A stretch of 64,000 nt of DNA from Megamerina dolium (lineage: Eukaryota > Arthropoda > Insecta > Diptera > Megamerinidae). The notes beneath the pieces were generated by a model. The model was given only the letters and a program-made list of their open reading frames with translations, did not search any database and was not told the DNA's origin. Location of the stretch: contig OY978529.1 in NCBI GenBank assembly GCA_963854835.1, forward strand, positions 5,800,501 to 5,864,500. The letters are read 5' to 3'. This document shows positions 10,687 through 22,283 of the stretch, piece by piece. The first letter of the stretch is position 1, and each line of letters begins with the position of its first letter. Position numbers and translations under genes: made by a program.

Positions 10687-13301
10687 TTATTTGATTTAAC
10701 CACTATGGTACCACTTGATGGTATTCGAGTGTTGATTTTCGTTTTAAAGTGTTGCTTTTTAGAGGGTTTGGATGTGCCGTATTGTCGTGAAGAACGTTGA
10801 CTCTTCAGTAAAAACGATCAAAAAGCGCAGTTTATGTCGTTTAGCTCTACATTAAAGATGGGAGTATCTTCGCATCTCCAGCAAGGAACTGTCAATATGT
10901 TTATTAAACGTTTCAAAATAAAGACAATATAGCAACCAAACCAAAAACAAACAAAAAATGAAATGAAAGCAAAATGTCTGACGGATAAAAGTTGGTTGGT
11001 TTTGGTTCGCTAAATCCATGACCAAATTTCCGCCAGCGCCCAAACGTTTCTTTTTAACCTCAAAAACATCGCTTTTCGTCTTTTTTTGCAGAGGTTTTTG
11101 AGGTTAGAAAGAAATCTGAGGGTGATGGCGAACAGAAAGCCAAAATTCGCAGAATGATTGGAGTTGGATGAGATGGATGTTGTCAAATCGTGTTCAAAAT
11201 TCGAATATATAGTAAAGTGGTACACAACTCTACAGTTGCTCAGGTGTTTCCCGAAGAAGGGTAAAATGTATGGCTGACCTTCATTAATTTTTTCTTTATA
11301 ATATTTTCACGAAACATACTTACCCCATATCTCCACTGCCAAGAGGGGCTCTCCTATAAAATTGGCATTTTTATAAAATTCACTTCCAACGTTCCCACGA
11401 TGCCTCTAGTTGTGGAAATTATATGACAGCCTCATTTATTTTTGCCATTCAACATTTTTTCCGAACATACTTATATCCTAACTCCAAGCGTTAGAGGAGC
11501 TGCTGTACAAAATAAACACAAAAATACATGAAAATCGACATATGAATGAGGAAACATATGACGTATGTACATTAATTATTCTACCTCAACATTTCCATCG
11601 AGCACTCTTACGCCTTGCCGCAATACTATAGCCCTTCTAGCCGAGCCCAGCAAGTCAAGAGTGCTAAAAGTTCGAAGAACTTTGAATTAATTAGAAAAGA
11701 AAATAAAAAATTCGACTCAAATATTTTTTGATATTTTGCTTTAACGAAAACAAAAAAAAAAAAAACTTTTTCGATTTTCTATTTTTTTTCTATTTAAATT
11801 ATTTCAGTATTGTGGTATTTAACATATAAACACTTGCAATTGTGTGGTTAAGCGTTTACCTCTTTCTGTTACATACGATACTTCCATTATTTTTCACTAA
11901 ATTTCTTTATTATTTTTATAAGCAAACAGCAACAACAACAAAAATAACATCTTCATCTTCATCGTCATCATCATCATCATCATCATCATCACCATAATAA
12001 ACTGCCATTTAATTTACTCAACAGAAGCCCAAATAGCAGCAGTAGCAGCAGCATTAATAGCACTCCTACAATATAGTTGTTGGTCGTTGTTGTTGTTGTT
12101 GTTGTTGTTGTACGTAGTACAGTAGTAATTTGTTGTCTTATTTTCTGGATCATTTGATGCAATGTCGCGCATTTCAAATACATACATTTTTCAAACAGCT
12201 ACTGTACAATAATAACAACAACAAGTTACATACATACGATACAACGAACGAAAAAAAAAAACAACAACAACAATAAGAACAACAAATTTGTGACAAAATA
12301 GACGTACAAATAAACTCGTACACATATTAACTGTTAATGCTCTGAAAAACAATTGAATTATATGGAGTAGCATAATGGAGCAGGTGAGAGAGTGAGTGAG
12401 TGAGTGAGTGAGTGAGTGAGTGATTGAGTGAGTTTTGGTGAATGCTCTACAAATTGCAGGGTTGATTTTGTAAAATTATTATTGTTTCAATTGTTTGCTG
12501 TTGACAGCCCGAAAAAGAATTATTGTTCTTTATTGGCTGGAAACGATTTTTATATTTGCTGTGTTGTGTCGCTATGTGCACTGGCATTTCTCATTTGTAA
12601 TAGCCAAAAAATTATTATGTACGTATGATTGTATACTCGTAATGTGTAGGTTTTTTTTTTGTTTTGTCAGAAAAATATCAACTATAACAACATTTAAGCG
12701 TTATTCTTGTTGGTGATTGTAGTCGTTAATATATATTCGTTTAATAATGCCTTAGAATTTTCTTTTCATATTACGTATACGAGTACCTACTATCATATTA
12801 CATATGTATATACGTACTTACGTATGTGTATACATTTCCATGTACTTATTTGCTATGACAGGTGCATTAAGTTGAATATGGATGATGAACGACTGTGAGA
12901 ACAAATTCCTTCAAATTCATATGTATTAGTATGTGTGCATGTGTAGTATACATCGGTGAGAGAGTGAAAATTAAAAGGTAGGATAAATGAGGGGCAGTCG
13001 ATTGACAGTGGTAAAACAAATACGTCAAAAAAATGTGAGATGATCATGATTATTACTATTTTTGGATTAGGATGCGGTTTCTATACCAATAACTTATTTC
13101 AATGATAATGATGACCATGATTTCAGTGAAATGCTACTGGAGTGAAATTAAAGGATTCGACAGAGCAAGGGAAAACGATAGAGGAAATGCGCGGAATGTT
13201 CAGAAGAAAATCAATTTTTTTTTATATTTTTTATTTCGATCGTCGATGAAACATATCAAATTAATTTGGAAAATCTATTTTAATAAATTTGAGCATAGAT
13301 A
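10687..13301. other. Gene-free stretch with microsatellites
   Basis: No gene. Simple repeats: (CAT)n at 11950-11992, (TTG)n at 12084-12110, (GAGT)n at 12386-12433, A/T tracts at 11751-11765 and 12250-12290. Around 11050-11115 the phrases aacctcaaaaacatcg and gtttttgaggttag face each other and resemble the end module of the 145-180-bp repeat family. Confidence 0.6.
11260..11560 (+). repeat. Monomers of the 145-180-bp repeat family
   Basis: At least two plus-strand monomers: ttcacgaaacatacttaccc with gaggggctctcctataaaat near 11307-11362, and a second core with ccgaacatacttatatcc and aggagctgctgtacaaaat near 11460-11512. Between them lie the flanking phrases shared across the family (attaattttt, gcctctagt..., aatgtatg-like). 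Confidence 0.6.
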
Positions 13302-14490
13302 CGAGGGCGGTCCCAGAACTACCCGACCTCACAAAGAAAATACAACAAATTTGGGAAATTTTAGCTCTATACACTTTTCCCAGCGATATTCTATGGCTTC
13401 GATACACTGCTTATAGTATGAATTGTCTAGCTCATTAAAATAGCCATCTACCGAATCTTCTACGATCAAGCCATTTTTTCAAATTTGTAAATAGAAAATA
13501 ATCCGAAAGAGCTAAATCTGGCGAATAAGGTGCATGCTGAAGCAATTCGAGTTTTGATTTTGGTCATCGCAATAGCGGATGTGTGAACTGATGTCTTTGT
13601 CTTGATGAAACAACACTTTCTTTTTCGCCAAATTGGGTCTTTTTTTATTTAATTTCATCACTTAAACGCTGCAACAAATTAGCATAATACTCGCCGTTGA
13701 TTGTTTTTCCTTTTTGAAGATAACCAATAAAAAATTATCCCACGTGCATTCCAAAAAACCGACGCCATAACCTTGTCTGCAGATGGAACTGTCTTCGCCT
13801 ACTTTGGACACGATTTTCCCCTTTCAGTCCACTGTTTTGACTGCTCCTTTGTCTCAGGTGTGAAGTGGTGGATCCATGTCTCATCGATTACGAATCGACG
13901 CAAAAACTCGGCTTTATTATTGTGAAACATTGCCAAACACTCTATAGAAACATTTTCATGACGTTGTTTTTTTTCTATTGTGAGCAAATGCGGCCACCAT
14001 CTTGCACACATCTTTTCCATTTCCAAATTTTAGGTCAATATACGATGTGTAGTAGTTTTTGAAATGCCTGTAATTTCATCAAGCTCACGCAGCTTCAGAC
14101 GGCGATAATCCAATACCATTTTGTCGATTTCCTTAACCGTTTCTGGCGTGGCCACCTCATTACGGTGTTCTTCTTGGCAGCTCGTACGACCTCGCTTAAA
14201 CTCTGCCACTCAATATTTTATGGTCGTAAACGAAGGTGCAGACTCGCCCCAGAGTAGAATCTAGTTCGGCTTTAATATTCGTTGGACTGAGACCTTTCAA
14301 GTGAAAATATTGAATTACATAACGGTGACCAATTTTTTCCATGTTTACAAATTCATTGAGATCGTTAACTTTCGATGGCTCCAAAAACTTGAAAACTTAT
14401 AAGGTTGCCACTTTTCACCAAAGTAATTTTTTGTTTCAAACTACTGCCGCCATCTATATGTCAGGTCGGCTAGTTCTGGGACCGCCCTCA
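13302..14490 (-). mobile_element. Full-span irritans-like mariner (DD34D), decayed
   Basis: Near-perfect TIRs (cgagggcggtcccagaacta at the left, inverted at the right) are flanked by TA at 13300-13301 and 14491-14492. The 1189-bp span is close to full length. Minus-strand fragments include a start near 14384 with a VIQYFHLKGLSPTNIKAEL helix, a KMCARWWPHLLT..QKQ segment, MECLAMF-like and FVIDETWIHHFTPETKEQSKQW (first catalytic D). Multiple frameshifts and stops, and no readable SPDLAPSD motif. The same family recurs at 53258-54456. Confidence 0.9.
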
Positions 14491-14492
14491 TA

Positions 14493-15884
14493 ATAACCTA
14501 TTACTTACTGGACGCTGCACTTTAATTGTCCTTCATACGATGTTACTGGTTTGATCTGGAATGAGAGTTGAAATTTTATAATGTAGGAATTTTTAGAAGC
14601 AAGAAAAATTAGCTTTGCACACATCACACACAAGGAGGAATATTTGAATCGAGAAGCGAAGAAGAACAACGCGTCGTGAGAAGTCTATTAATTTTGTACA
14701 ATTTCAATTATTTTAATTAAAAACGTATAAACTGTTAACTGTCCTGACTTTACAATTATTTCTTGACAAACATTTAGTGATAAATGTGAGTCAAAGTAAA
14801 TAATTTCTGTGTACAACACATCGTATGAGTGATATACTTGTATATAACAATTTTTTCAATTTTTAAACTAAACCGTGAAAATTATGTTGGTTGCTCTTCA
14901 TATAAAGAAAATAGGCTTCAAATATGCACCGCATTATTGAAAGCTTACTTTTGGAGCATCTCGGGGCTTTAAGTGGCACATATTTTTTTTTTTTTTATAG
15001 CAACTCTTCAGTTTGATTTTAATGTTTGCTCCTTCCATTGTTACCTTTAATATATGTATGATAGTTAAGAGGTAGGAAATGATTTAATCTGCAAAAAAAA
15101 AAAAAACAAAAAAAAAAAATTAATAAGTGCTGCAACCATACGAACTGTAATTAGTTAAAAATAAATATTTTTATAATTTTAGTTGCCATAAAAGCTTATT
15201 ATTTATTAATGAGCTGCTTATGAGTGATTTAAAATGTGATTGGACACATATGTGTCGTAGCTAGTAGAGTGTATACATGTTTATCAGTATTTTTTTATAT
15301 TTGCTTTAGGAATTTCAATTCAAAACCAACATAAATATGATGAAATTATTAAATTAATAATTATTCATCAGTGAGAGGGCGGGAAAAAGAGAGAGGGAGA
15401 GAGAGGAATTAAAGTATTAATCGAATAATAAACCGGAAATCATGTATTACATGCACACACGCATGCAGACACTAAAACTGAATGAAAATCCAATGCAACG
15501 ATTTATAAAAATGTCAGCAAAAAAAAAAAAAATAAATAAATAAAAAAATTTAAGCAATAATAACAATAGTGAAATTATTTGCTATGTTGCCATATACAAA
15601 ACATACAAATGCACACATTTGACTTTTGCATTGCAATTTTTGCAGCTTTACGAGTCTGAATATGCTGAATGTGTGCACGCATAATTGCATTGCATTGCAT
15701 TGCATTGCATTCAATCTCATTGCATTGCACAATAACAAAATCAAATATATTAAATTTGCTATGCTTACTGTTTATTGTTGTAATTGCCACTATATACGAT
15801 ACCAGCCATGCCAAGTGCATGTGCGTGTTCGTTTAGCGAATATGATTATTGCGTGTTGTATGTATGCATGTATGTACTAAATGC
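14493..15884. other. Gene-free stretch
   Basis: No gene. Holds A-rich tracts near 15090-15120 and 15520-15550, a GA-rich block at 15373-15411 (gagagggagagagagg), a TATG/ATGT stretch near 15860 and a pentanucleotide (ATTGC)n at 15684-15711 with a degenerate extension to 15730. Confidence 0.6.
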
Positions 15885-16423
15885 ATAGGGTGCCTTCGGA
15901 CTTGATTAAAAAAAAAAACACATAAATTTTAGATAAATCTATATAATTCAATATTCAAAAATGATTTCATGTAAATGGTTCATACGCTGGGTCCAATTTT
16001 GACATACTCTCTCCAACATATCGGCCGGTATTTCACGAATAAATTCTTCAATATTGGCTTTGAGTGCATCAACCGTTGCGGGCTTGTCGCTACAGATATG
16101 AGCCTTCACATAGCCCCACAAAAAAATAGTCTAAAGGCGTTAAATCGCACGATCTAGGCGGCCAATTGATCGGCTCCAAACGTGAAATAAACTGTTCACG
16201 TGCTGTGTGGCATGTGGCACCGTCTTGTTGAAATCATATGTCAGCCAAGTACAGCTCTTCCATTTTGGACAAAAAAAAAAGTTTGTAATCATCGCACGGT
16301 AATGCTCTCCATTCACAGTAACATTACTGCAGTCGTCGTGTTTGAAGAAGTACGGTCCAATGATGCCACCGGCCCAGAACCCACACCAAACAGTGCATAT
16401 TTCGAGATGCATTGGCAGTTCTT

Positions 16424-16709
16424 AAGGGTACCGTAGCTCAGTGGTTCGTGTGTTGGTCTTCTGATCTGCAGGTCGTGGGTTCAATCCCCGGCTGAAGCAT
16501 AACAAATTTAATATCCGAAAAGCTTCTGAAAGAATTTTGTGACAAAGCTCAGAAAAAGTGATGTTGCAAGAGTTCTGCCGTTCGGAACCGGCTAAAATAA
16601 GGAGGTCCCTTTTAATACTGTCTAAAATTTAACACGTACAACAGTAATGTAAGAGAAGTTTGGCCACAGAGCCCTTCGGGGCCTTAAGGGCAACATATTT
16701 TTTTTTTTT
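16424..16709 (+). mobile_element. tRNA-derived SINE, tail type A, inside the DD41D element
   Basis: It begins with a tRNA-like head: A box tagctcagtgg and B box ggttcaatccc. The shared body follows, and it ends ...ccttaagggcaacatatt plus a T-tract. A perfect 9-bp target-site duplication gcagttctt lies at 16415-16423 and 16710-16718, which fixes both ends. The pol III-type promoter and TSD are as expected of a SINE moved by LINE machinery. The insertion breaks the DD41D transposase between its QALQEL and TVWCG segments. Confidence 0.93.
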
Positions 16710-16974
16710 GCAGTTCTTGCAATGCTTTTGGCTGCTCTTCACACCAAATACAGCAGTTTTGATTGTTTACGCATCCATTCAACCAGAAATGAGTTTCGTT
16801 GCTGAACACAATTTTCCGATAAAAAATTGGATTTTCATAGGACTTTGCTAGCGTCCGTTCAATTAAGTCGTGTGGCTTCAATTCTTCAACCAGCTGTATT
16901 TCAAAAGGTTTTACACCCAAATACTTCTGCAAAATTTTCCACGTAGTGGAGTAACAGAGGCCCAATTGCTGCCT

Positions 16975-17153
16975 CGGTCATGTTGTTGTTGTTGTAGCAA
17001 CTGCAATTTGTGTCGTCGTCAACATGCAAGGGTGCAAGGGATAATGGAATAGGTGGACTGGGTCGTGCTGAGGCTTGCCGCAATCGGGGCCAATCACCAA
17101 ACAATAGATAATTATTATGGAACTTACTGTATCCTTGTTTTCCTGGGCAATTG
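16975..17153 (+). mobile_element. Unclassified insertion in the DD41D element, TTG-rich head
   Basis: The DD41D coding sequence is continuous to the motif of SIRRRSQQLG and is replaced there by about 179 bp. On the plus strand the block starts near catgttgttgttgttgtagc and has no similarity I recognise beyond the TTGTTGTTGTAGCA head shared with the 151-bp block at 1851-2001. The hexamer caattg is present at both edges and might be a TSD. About 18 bp of transposase sequence is missing at the junction. Confidence 0.45.
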
Positions 17154-17464
17154 TAATTTACGGTCATCAACAACACTGGCGGATACAGCTGCGACATTTT
17201 CCTCTGTCCGCACTCTGTGTATGCGTATTGGTGGTTCAATGTCCAATAATGTAAATTTGGTGCGAAATTTAGCCACAAGATTTCGAATAGCCGCCTCAGA
17301 AGGTCTCCCAAACTGTTCATCAAATGGAAGAAGTACGAAACTTTTTGCACTTTTTTAACCGAGCATGAATTTTGATAATTAAATTCAATAATCTGAAAGC
17401 GTTGTTCATCTGAGCTGCAAAAAAAGTGTTGCCAAAAAGAAAGTTGTTAAAAAATCACCCTGTA

Positions 17465-18203
17465 CTATGACATGGCATCATATAAAATGCTCTGCAACAC
17501 CAACCGAAAAGCATATTCAGTCAGTATAAAAATTATTTTAATTTGTGATTAACAGAACGAATAGCAGCATCATCAGCAGCAGCAGCAACAGCAACTATCA
17601 CTGTTGTTGTTGTTGTTGTTGTTGTTGTTTGCCTTTTATTATTATGGTATTATTACTTATTATTATCATTATTTTATTACTAGCGATTATTATTGTTGTT
17701 GTTATTATTTACGATTCAGTTAAGCTTTCATAAGCATATCCCCCATATTTTTGATGTATGTAGTTACATATGTAAATTTGTATGTACGATATGTATATAT
17801 TTCTGTGTGCATGGATTAGTATGATTATTTCAATGTGATTCTTATATGTGGCGATGGTGTTGGCATCAAATAAAATATAATTTTTATTTAATTTCAATGA
17901 ATTTAATGAATTTAATTCCATTTAATTCAATTCAAGTTTCCTTTGAACTCTTTATAAATGCATTTGTTCTCAGTAGTATCTTTTTCCAATAGTATATTTT
18001 TTCCTTTTGGTTATCATTGTGGATTATGTTGGGACAATCCCAAAATGGCCGTCTTTGTTTAGCTTTGGTTAGACAAAGTGTCAATTGTGAGCAATTGTGT
18101 CACAATTCATGTTCCGAAGGTAGTTCTTTCATATGCAAATTTACTTTCAAATTATCTACAACCATTCAACTGAGATTCACAAAAAAATTAACTTCCGTAT
18201 TAT
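17465..18203. other. Gene-free stretch with microsatellites
   Basis: No gene. Holds (CAG)n/(AGC)n near 17570-17592, (TTG)n at 17601-17629, TAT/TTA-rich DNA to about 17710 and a small (TTTAA) cluster near 17885-17935. Reading frames here translate simple repeats. Confidence 0.6.
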
Positions 18204-18490
18204 GGGTGCCGTAGCTCAGTGGTTAGTGTTTCGCCTTTACCCACCTGTCGGCAAGCAATTGGCAATTCTTCCGACAATAACAATTTGCCATGAAAAAGGT
18301 TCTAAAAGAACTCTGTGACAAAGCTCAGAAAAAGTGATGTCACAAGTGTTCTGCCGTTCGGAATCGGCTAAAATAAGTAGGTCCCTTCTAATACTGTCCA
18401 AAAATTTAAGACGCACAACAGTAATGGAAGAGAAGCTCGGCCAATGAGCCCTTTGGGGTTTTAAGTGCCACATATTTATTTATTTTTTTT
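18204..18490 (+). mobile_element. SINE, tail type A, with the B-box region deleted
   Basis: The A-box segment gggtgccgtagctcagtgg is followed by a jump from cgccttt directly to acccacctgtcggcaag, so the B box and the linker after it are missing. The body and tail (ggccaatgagccctttgggg, gtgccacatatttattt) are intact. No clear TSD is seen. Confidence 0.88.
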
Positions 18491-18813
18491 AATAAATTTT
18501 GCTTCGTAGAGGCTTCTTGAATGCATTTACGAATAAGAAGCTACTCCCCTTGTTCTTTTTTTATTCCAGTCAATCCCTCAAATAATGGTTCTTCGTAAAT
18601 GCCTGTTATAAAGCTTTGAAATGGAAGCAATTGTTTTTGAAGTTGGCAAGGTAGCACTGCTACATAGAAAATATGCTTGCTTAAGGTCTTATCGAAGGCA
18701 ATAAGTACAGTTGCTGTTGTATGGACATAAGCATAAATGAAAAAATGAATATGGGCATTTCCCGGATTTGGAACAAGACATGATTTCAAGATATCAATCA
18801 ATCCAAAACGTTA
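18491..18813. other. Gene-free stretch
   Basis: No recognisable gene or repeat. An 86-codon open frame on the minus strand (18541-18801) has no motif I know. Confidence 0.4.
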
Positions 18814-20104
18814 TGGGTGTGACAAAACGGAAGTGTTTTAGAAATGCAGGCAAAAGTTTTACAAATTTGACATTTATTCTAAAAGAATAAATATCAATGG
18901 CTTTCATAGAAAGCCAAAAATTAATTTATTCAAAGTATTTGCCCTCACTAGCTACACATTTTTTGCATCTCTCGGGCAATTTGTGTATACCATGCCAAAA
19001 GAATTCCTCATTTTTCGAGGCGAACCACTCGTCAAGCCATTTTCCGACGTCTTCATATGAATCGAAGTACTGTTCGGCGAGCGCGTGACCCATCGACGAA
19101 AACAGGTGATAGTCAGAAGGGGCCAGATCTGGTGAATAAGCGGGAGGAGGTAGCACTTCCCAATTGAGTGTGTCCAAGTACCAGTTTTGGACCAGTTTTG
19201 ACGTGTCGCGATGAGGCGTTGTCGTGGAAAAAAATCAGCTTCTCATGTCTTTGTTCATAACCATGCCTTTTTTCAATTTCACTAGTTGTTGGTGGTAGCG
19301 GTGAGCATTGACAGTTTCACCAGGTTTCAACAGCTCGTAGTAGATGACTCCCTGCTGATCCCACCAAACGCACAGCATCGTCTTGCACCCAAAGCGATTT
19401 GGTCTTGGAGAAGAAGTTGCTGGTTGGCCGGGATCGACCCACGTTTTTTTTTTTCGTTTAAGATTTTCAAAGTATATCCACTGTTCATCGCAAGTCACCG
19501 GAACGACTTTCTTTTTTGTCTAGCAAGCAAGATTTCGCATGTGTTTTGGCGTCGCTCCATCTGCCTATCGTTCAATTCATGGGGTACCCATTTTCCAAAT
19601 CTTTGAACCTTTTCATATTTCGTAAACATATGGAAATGGCTTGTTGAATAACACCTAACTGTTCGGCAAGCATTTTTTGCGATTGCGTGTCGTCCTCATC
19701 CAAAAGAGCCTGCAAATTATGGTCCTCAACTTTTCTGGGTCTATTTTCACGCTTCTTGTCACTCAAGTCAAAATGGCCTTCTTTGAACCGACAAAACCAG
19801 TCTCTGCAAGTGGTTTTCGGTAGCGCTTTGTCGCCATAGGCCTCCACAAGCATTCGATGCGACTCAGCTGCAGATTTCTTCAAATTGAAGCAAAAAAGTA
19901 GAGCTTCCCGCATATGCTCTGTTTCTGGCACGAAACTAGACATGATTATACGAGGAATGTATGTTGTTGTATGATGATGATGTTTACTAATTGATGTAAA
20001 CAGGCGTCGAACTCATAAAAAAAAGTATGCACAGTCGATAATAGCTCAATATGCTCACTAATGCGATCTACGAGCAAACAGTGGATTTAAGCTTGTACAC
20101 CTGG
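18814..20104 (-). mobile_element. Mos1-type mariner (mauritiana subfamily), full span
   Basis: The right end rc(ccaggtgtacaagc) at 20091-20104 is the Mos1-type TIR and is followed by TA at 20105. The left end is more decayed (tgggtgtgacaaaa after TA at 18812-18813). The span of 1291 bp is close to that of Mos1. The minus strand starts at 19943 (MSSFVPETEHMREALLFCFN), with HTH segments, LDEDDTQSQKMLAEQLGV, MTCDEQWIYFENLKRKK (first D region; C replaces the usual G), KTMLCVWWDQQGVIYYELL, NWEVLPPPAYSPDLAPSDYHLF and a C-terminus KCVASEGKYFE-stop at 18926. Frameshifts at about 19575 and 19200 disable it. Confidence 0.92.
18926..19943 (-). pseudogene. Mos1-like transposase, frameshifted
   Basis: Three reading blocks (19943-19572, 19498-19235, 19177-18926) together cover almost the whole of a roughly 345-residue mariner transposase. 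Block one holds the DNA-binding region, block two the first catalytic aspartate (DEQWIYF) and the WWDQQG strand, and block three the final motif SPDLAPSDYHLF and the C-terminal helix. The second catalytic region (HDNAxxH) lies in the disrupted gap 19178-19234. Confidence 0.88.
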
Positions 20105-20106
20105 TA

Positions 20107-20568
20107 TATAAATATGAAAGACGTTGACCCTGGTCCTTCTCAACGACTCAGAAATGGTATGCTGAAATTTTGTAATGGGTGCTAAGATTTTCGGTAACAT
20201 GTCAAATATAAACATTAGGAGTGGCATTTGTATTTCAATTTTATTATTGAAATACAGGTTTGGCGAATTTTTCTGGGAAATGGTCTTATGAAATAGACAA
20301 ACAAAAATATATGCAAAAATGCTAATTTGATCAGACCAGATAATGAAAATGTTATCCCATTTTGATGATTTAAATGGTTTTCTGAGACCCCTATGCAAAA
20401 ATGGTGGTTTTACTAAATTATATTGAAACTATTTTTCCTGAGCTACTCCGCTAATCGATGAAAGATAAAGTTCAAGTGTTGATGGGAGTTCTAGAAAAAT
20501 TAATTTTTTGTAGATAATGTGAATAAAATTTTATTCTAGAAATATTTTACACACTTTGGACTGATATA
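20107..20568. other. Gene-free stretch
   Basis: No gene. A 103-codon minus-strand frame (20087-20398) overlaps the Mos1-type TIR and has no known motif. Confidence 0.4.
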
Positions 20569-21052
20569 CATGGTGTGACAATTATGTATTAAGACTGCCT
20601 CTAGAAAACACAATTAAAACACGATATCTGCTATCGAAATATTCTCCTCCTAATTCAATACACTTGCTACATCGATTTAATAGTGATTCAAATGCGTGTT
20701 CCAGCTCATTTTTCGGAATTGCCTCCAGTTCTCTCGTCGAAGCCCATTGTATGGTCTGAATGTCATCAAAAAGCATCCTTTTAACTTCAATTTCAGTTTT
20801 GGAAACAAAAAGAAGTAGCACGGTGCCAAATCAGGTGAATACGGTGGGTGATTCAACACACAGACCTGATTCCGAGCCAAAAATTGACGAATAATGAGTG
20901 CTGTGTGTTAAATTTCATGTTAAATTGTATGTTAAAATTTTGACAGTTAGTAGAGGAAGGTTGAAGCTTCAAAATGGATATGCTCACACATAGATGGCGC
21001 GCTTGGTTGTTGAGATATGGTTCGAGTCTTAATACATCTTTGTCGCACCTTG
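20569..21052 (-). mobile_element. 484-bp deletion derivative of a DD34D mariner
   Basis: TIRs (catggtgtgacaattatg at the left; inverted caaggtgcgacaaagatg at the right) are flanked by TA at 20567-20568 and 21053-21054. Only the transposase C-terminus is left on the minus strand: NQVCVLNHPPYSPDLAPCYFFLFPKLKLKLKG (last D now Y), then TRELEAIPKNE and CIELGGEYFD. The N-terminal two thirds are deleted. Confidence 0.85.
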
Positions 21053-21054
21053 TA

Positions 21055-21476
21055 TGCTTGTAAGAGTACTTACTCAAACGCCCATACTTCATATGCAATG
21101 CGCTATATGTTGTTATTTTGCTTGTTGTTGTTAAAAAATGTCACTGTAAATGCATCGACATGAATGCATGTGTATATTGCCTAAATGCAATAATATGTAA
21201 TAAGAACAAGAGTCGATATCTCTCTCACTCTCTCACTCTCTCACTCTCTCTCTGTATTCCTCTTAACTACTGAACACATATGCATTTGAATATCAACAAC
21301 AATATCAATAATTTCAACAATTTATAGTTTCACTTCTTTTTCTAACTCGCCCTCTCTATCTTGCTTTCCATTGCGCTCCCTCTGATTTAGTCGGCTTAGT
21401 TGTAGACACAATGAAAATTGCGAGTTTTGCGTATTTTTCTCTTGCTGTTGTTATTGTTGTTGGTTTGGTCATCATT

Positions 21477-21512
<36 letters not shown>

Positions 21513-21829
21513 GTCATTAACATCATTGTTGGTGGCTAGCTGGTTGTTGTGGTTGTGATGGCGGTAATGATGGTGGTTCTACTGATGCCAATACTGTTGG
21601 TCATGTGTGCGTTCATATGCATTTATCAGCTATGGTGATTCGAATTTAAGTTATTTTATTAACCAGCTTCAAACAAGTGGGACACATTGATTTTATCCAG
21701 CTAATAAGTAAAATCGATATCTTGACTCCACAGTTGTCCACGAATTACCTCTCCCCAATATTTTGCAGGAACATACCTACTATTTACTATCTATTTCTCC
21801 AAAATCTTTAGGGAAGCAAGAAGATATAC
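21055..21829. other. Gene-free stretch with microsatellites
   Basis: No gene. Simple repeats: (TCTC/ACTC)n at 21218-21254, (ATC)n at 21477-21512 and TGG/TTG-rich DNA to about 21600. Confidence 0.6.
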
Positions 21830-22280
21830 AAAGGAAGCAATATTGGGACAATCTACTGGGGCGACTATAATAAAAGTCACTCTTAGGAACATATAATCCA
21901 AATAGATTTGAGGATTGTATGAAGCTAAACAAGAATAACTTAAGGATCATTACAGGAATTCTGATAGGACATTGTAGGCTGAACTATCACATGACAAAAC
22001 TAGGAATTTACTCGAATGAAATTTGTAGGTTTTGAGAGGAGGAGAATGAAACCTCGAAACACGTGCTGGAGGTGTGTCCGCATTAATGCAAACACGAAAG
22101 AAACACCTAGGTGAGCATCTACTAACTGATGGGGCAATCAGACTCGGTAATGTAGGCGGAATACTACATTTCATAGAGGATGTTGGATTCAAAGAAATAC
22201 TTTGAACCAAAATGAAGGGGGCACCATAGATCTTATAGGTCGCGGTGCTATTTCCCCATTAACTATAATAATAATAATCT
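21830..22280 (+). mobile_element. (TAA)n-tailed RNase H LINE 3' end, copy 2
   Basis: A plus-strand relative of the end at 4537-5165. The domain before the cysteine cluster is recognisable in shifted frames (gacattgtaggctgaactat = GHCRLNY), then ETSKHVLEVCP-like, and VGGILHFIEDVGFKEIL-stop at 22205. The non-coding end ggtcgcggtgctatttcc is followed by (TAA)n at 22264-22278. It is more diverged than copies 1, 3 and 4 and shares its 3' end with copy 5 at 61050. Confidence 0.7.
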
Positions 22281-22283
22281 ACC

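Larger units (their letters stand above)
15885..17462 (-). mobile_element. DD41D mariner (CAGGGTGA family) with two nested insertions
   Basis: The right TIR gttaaaaaatcaccctg ends at 17462 and is followed by TA. The left TIR is mostly lost (only agggtg then ccttcgga near 15887). Minus-strand pieces: PSEAAIR-like N-side, GLCYSTTWKILQKYLGVKPFEIQLVEELKPHDL, FSNETHFWLNGCVNNQNC (first catalytic D now N) and TVWCGFWAGGIIGPYFF, then shifted C-terminal segments. A SINE sits at 16424-16709 and an unknown block at about 16975-17153. Without them the element would be about 1.1 kb. Confidence 0.85.

Noticed and set aside
18541..18801. 86-codon minus-strand frame as a gene
   Set aside because: No recognisable domain, no start context or splice evidence, and it lies between a SINE and a mariner.
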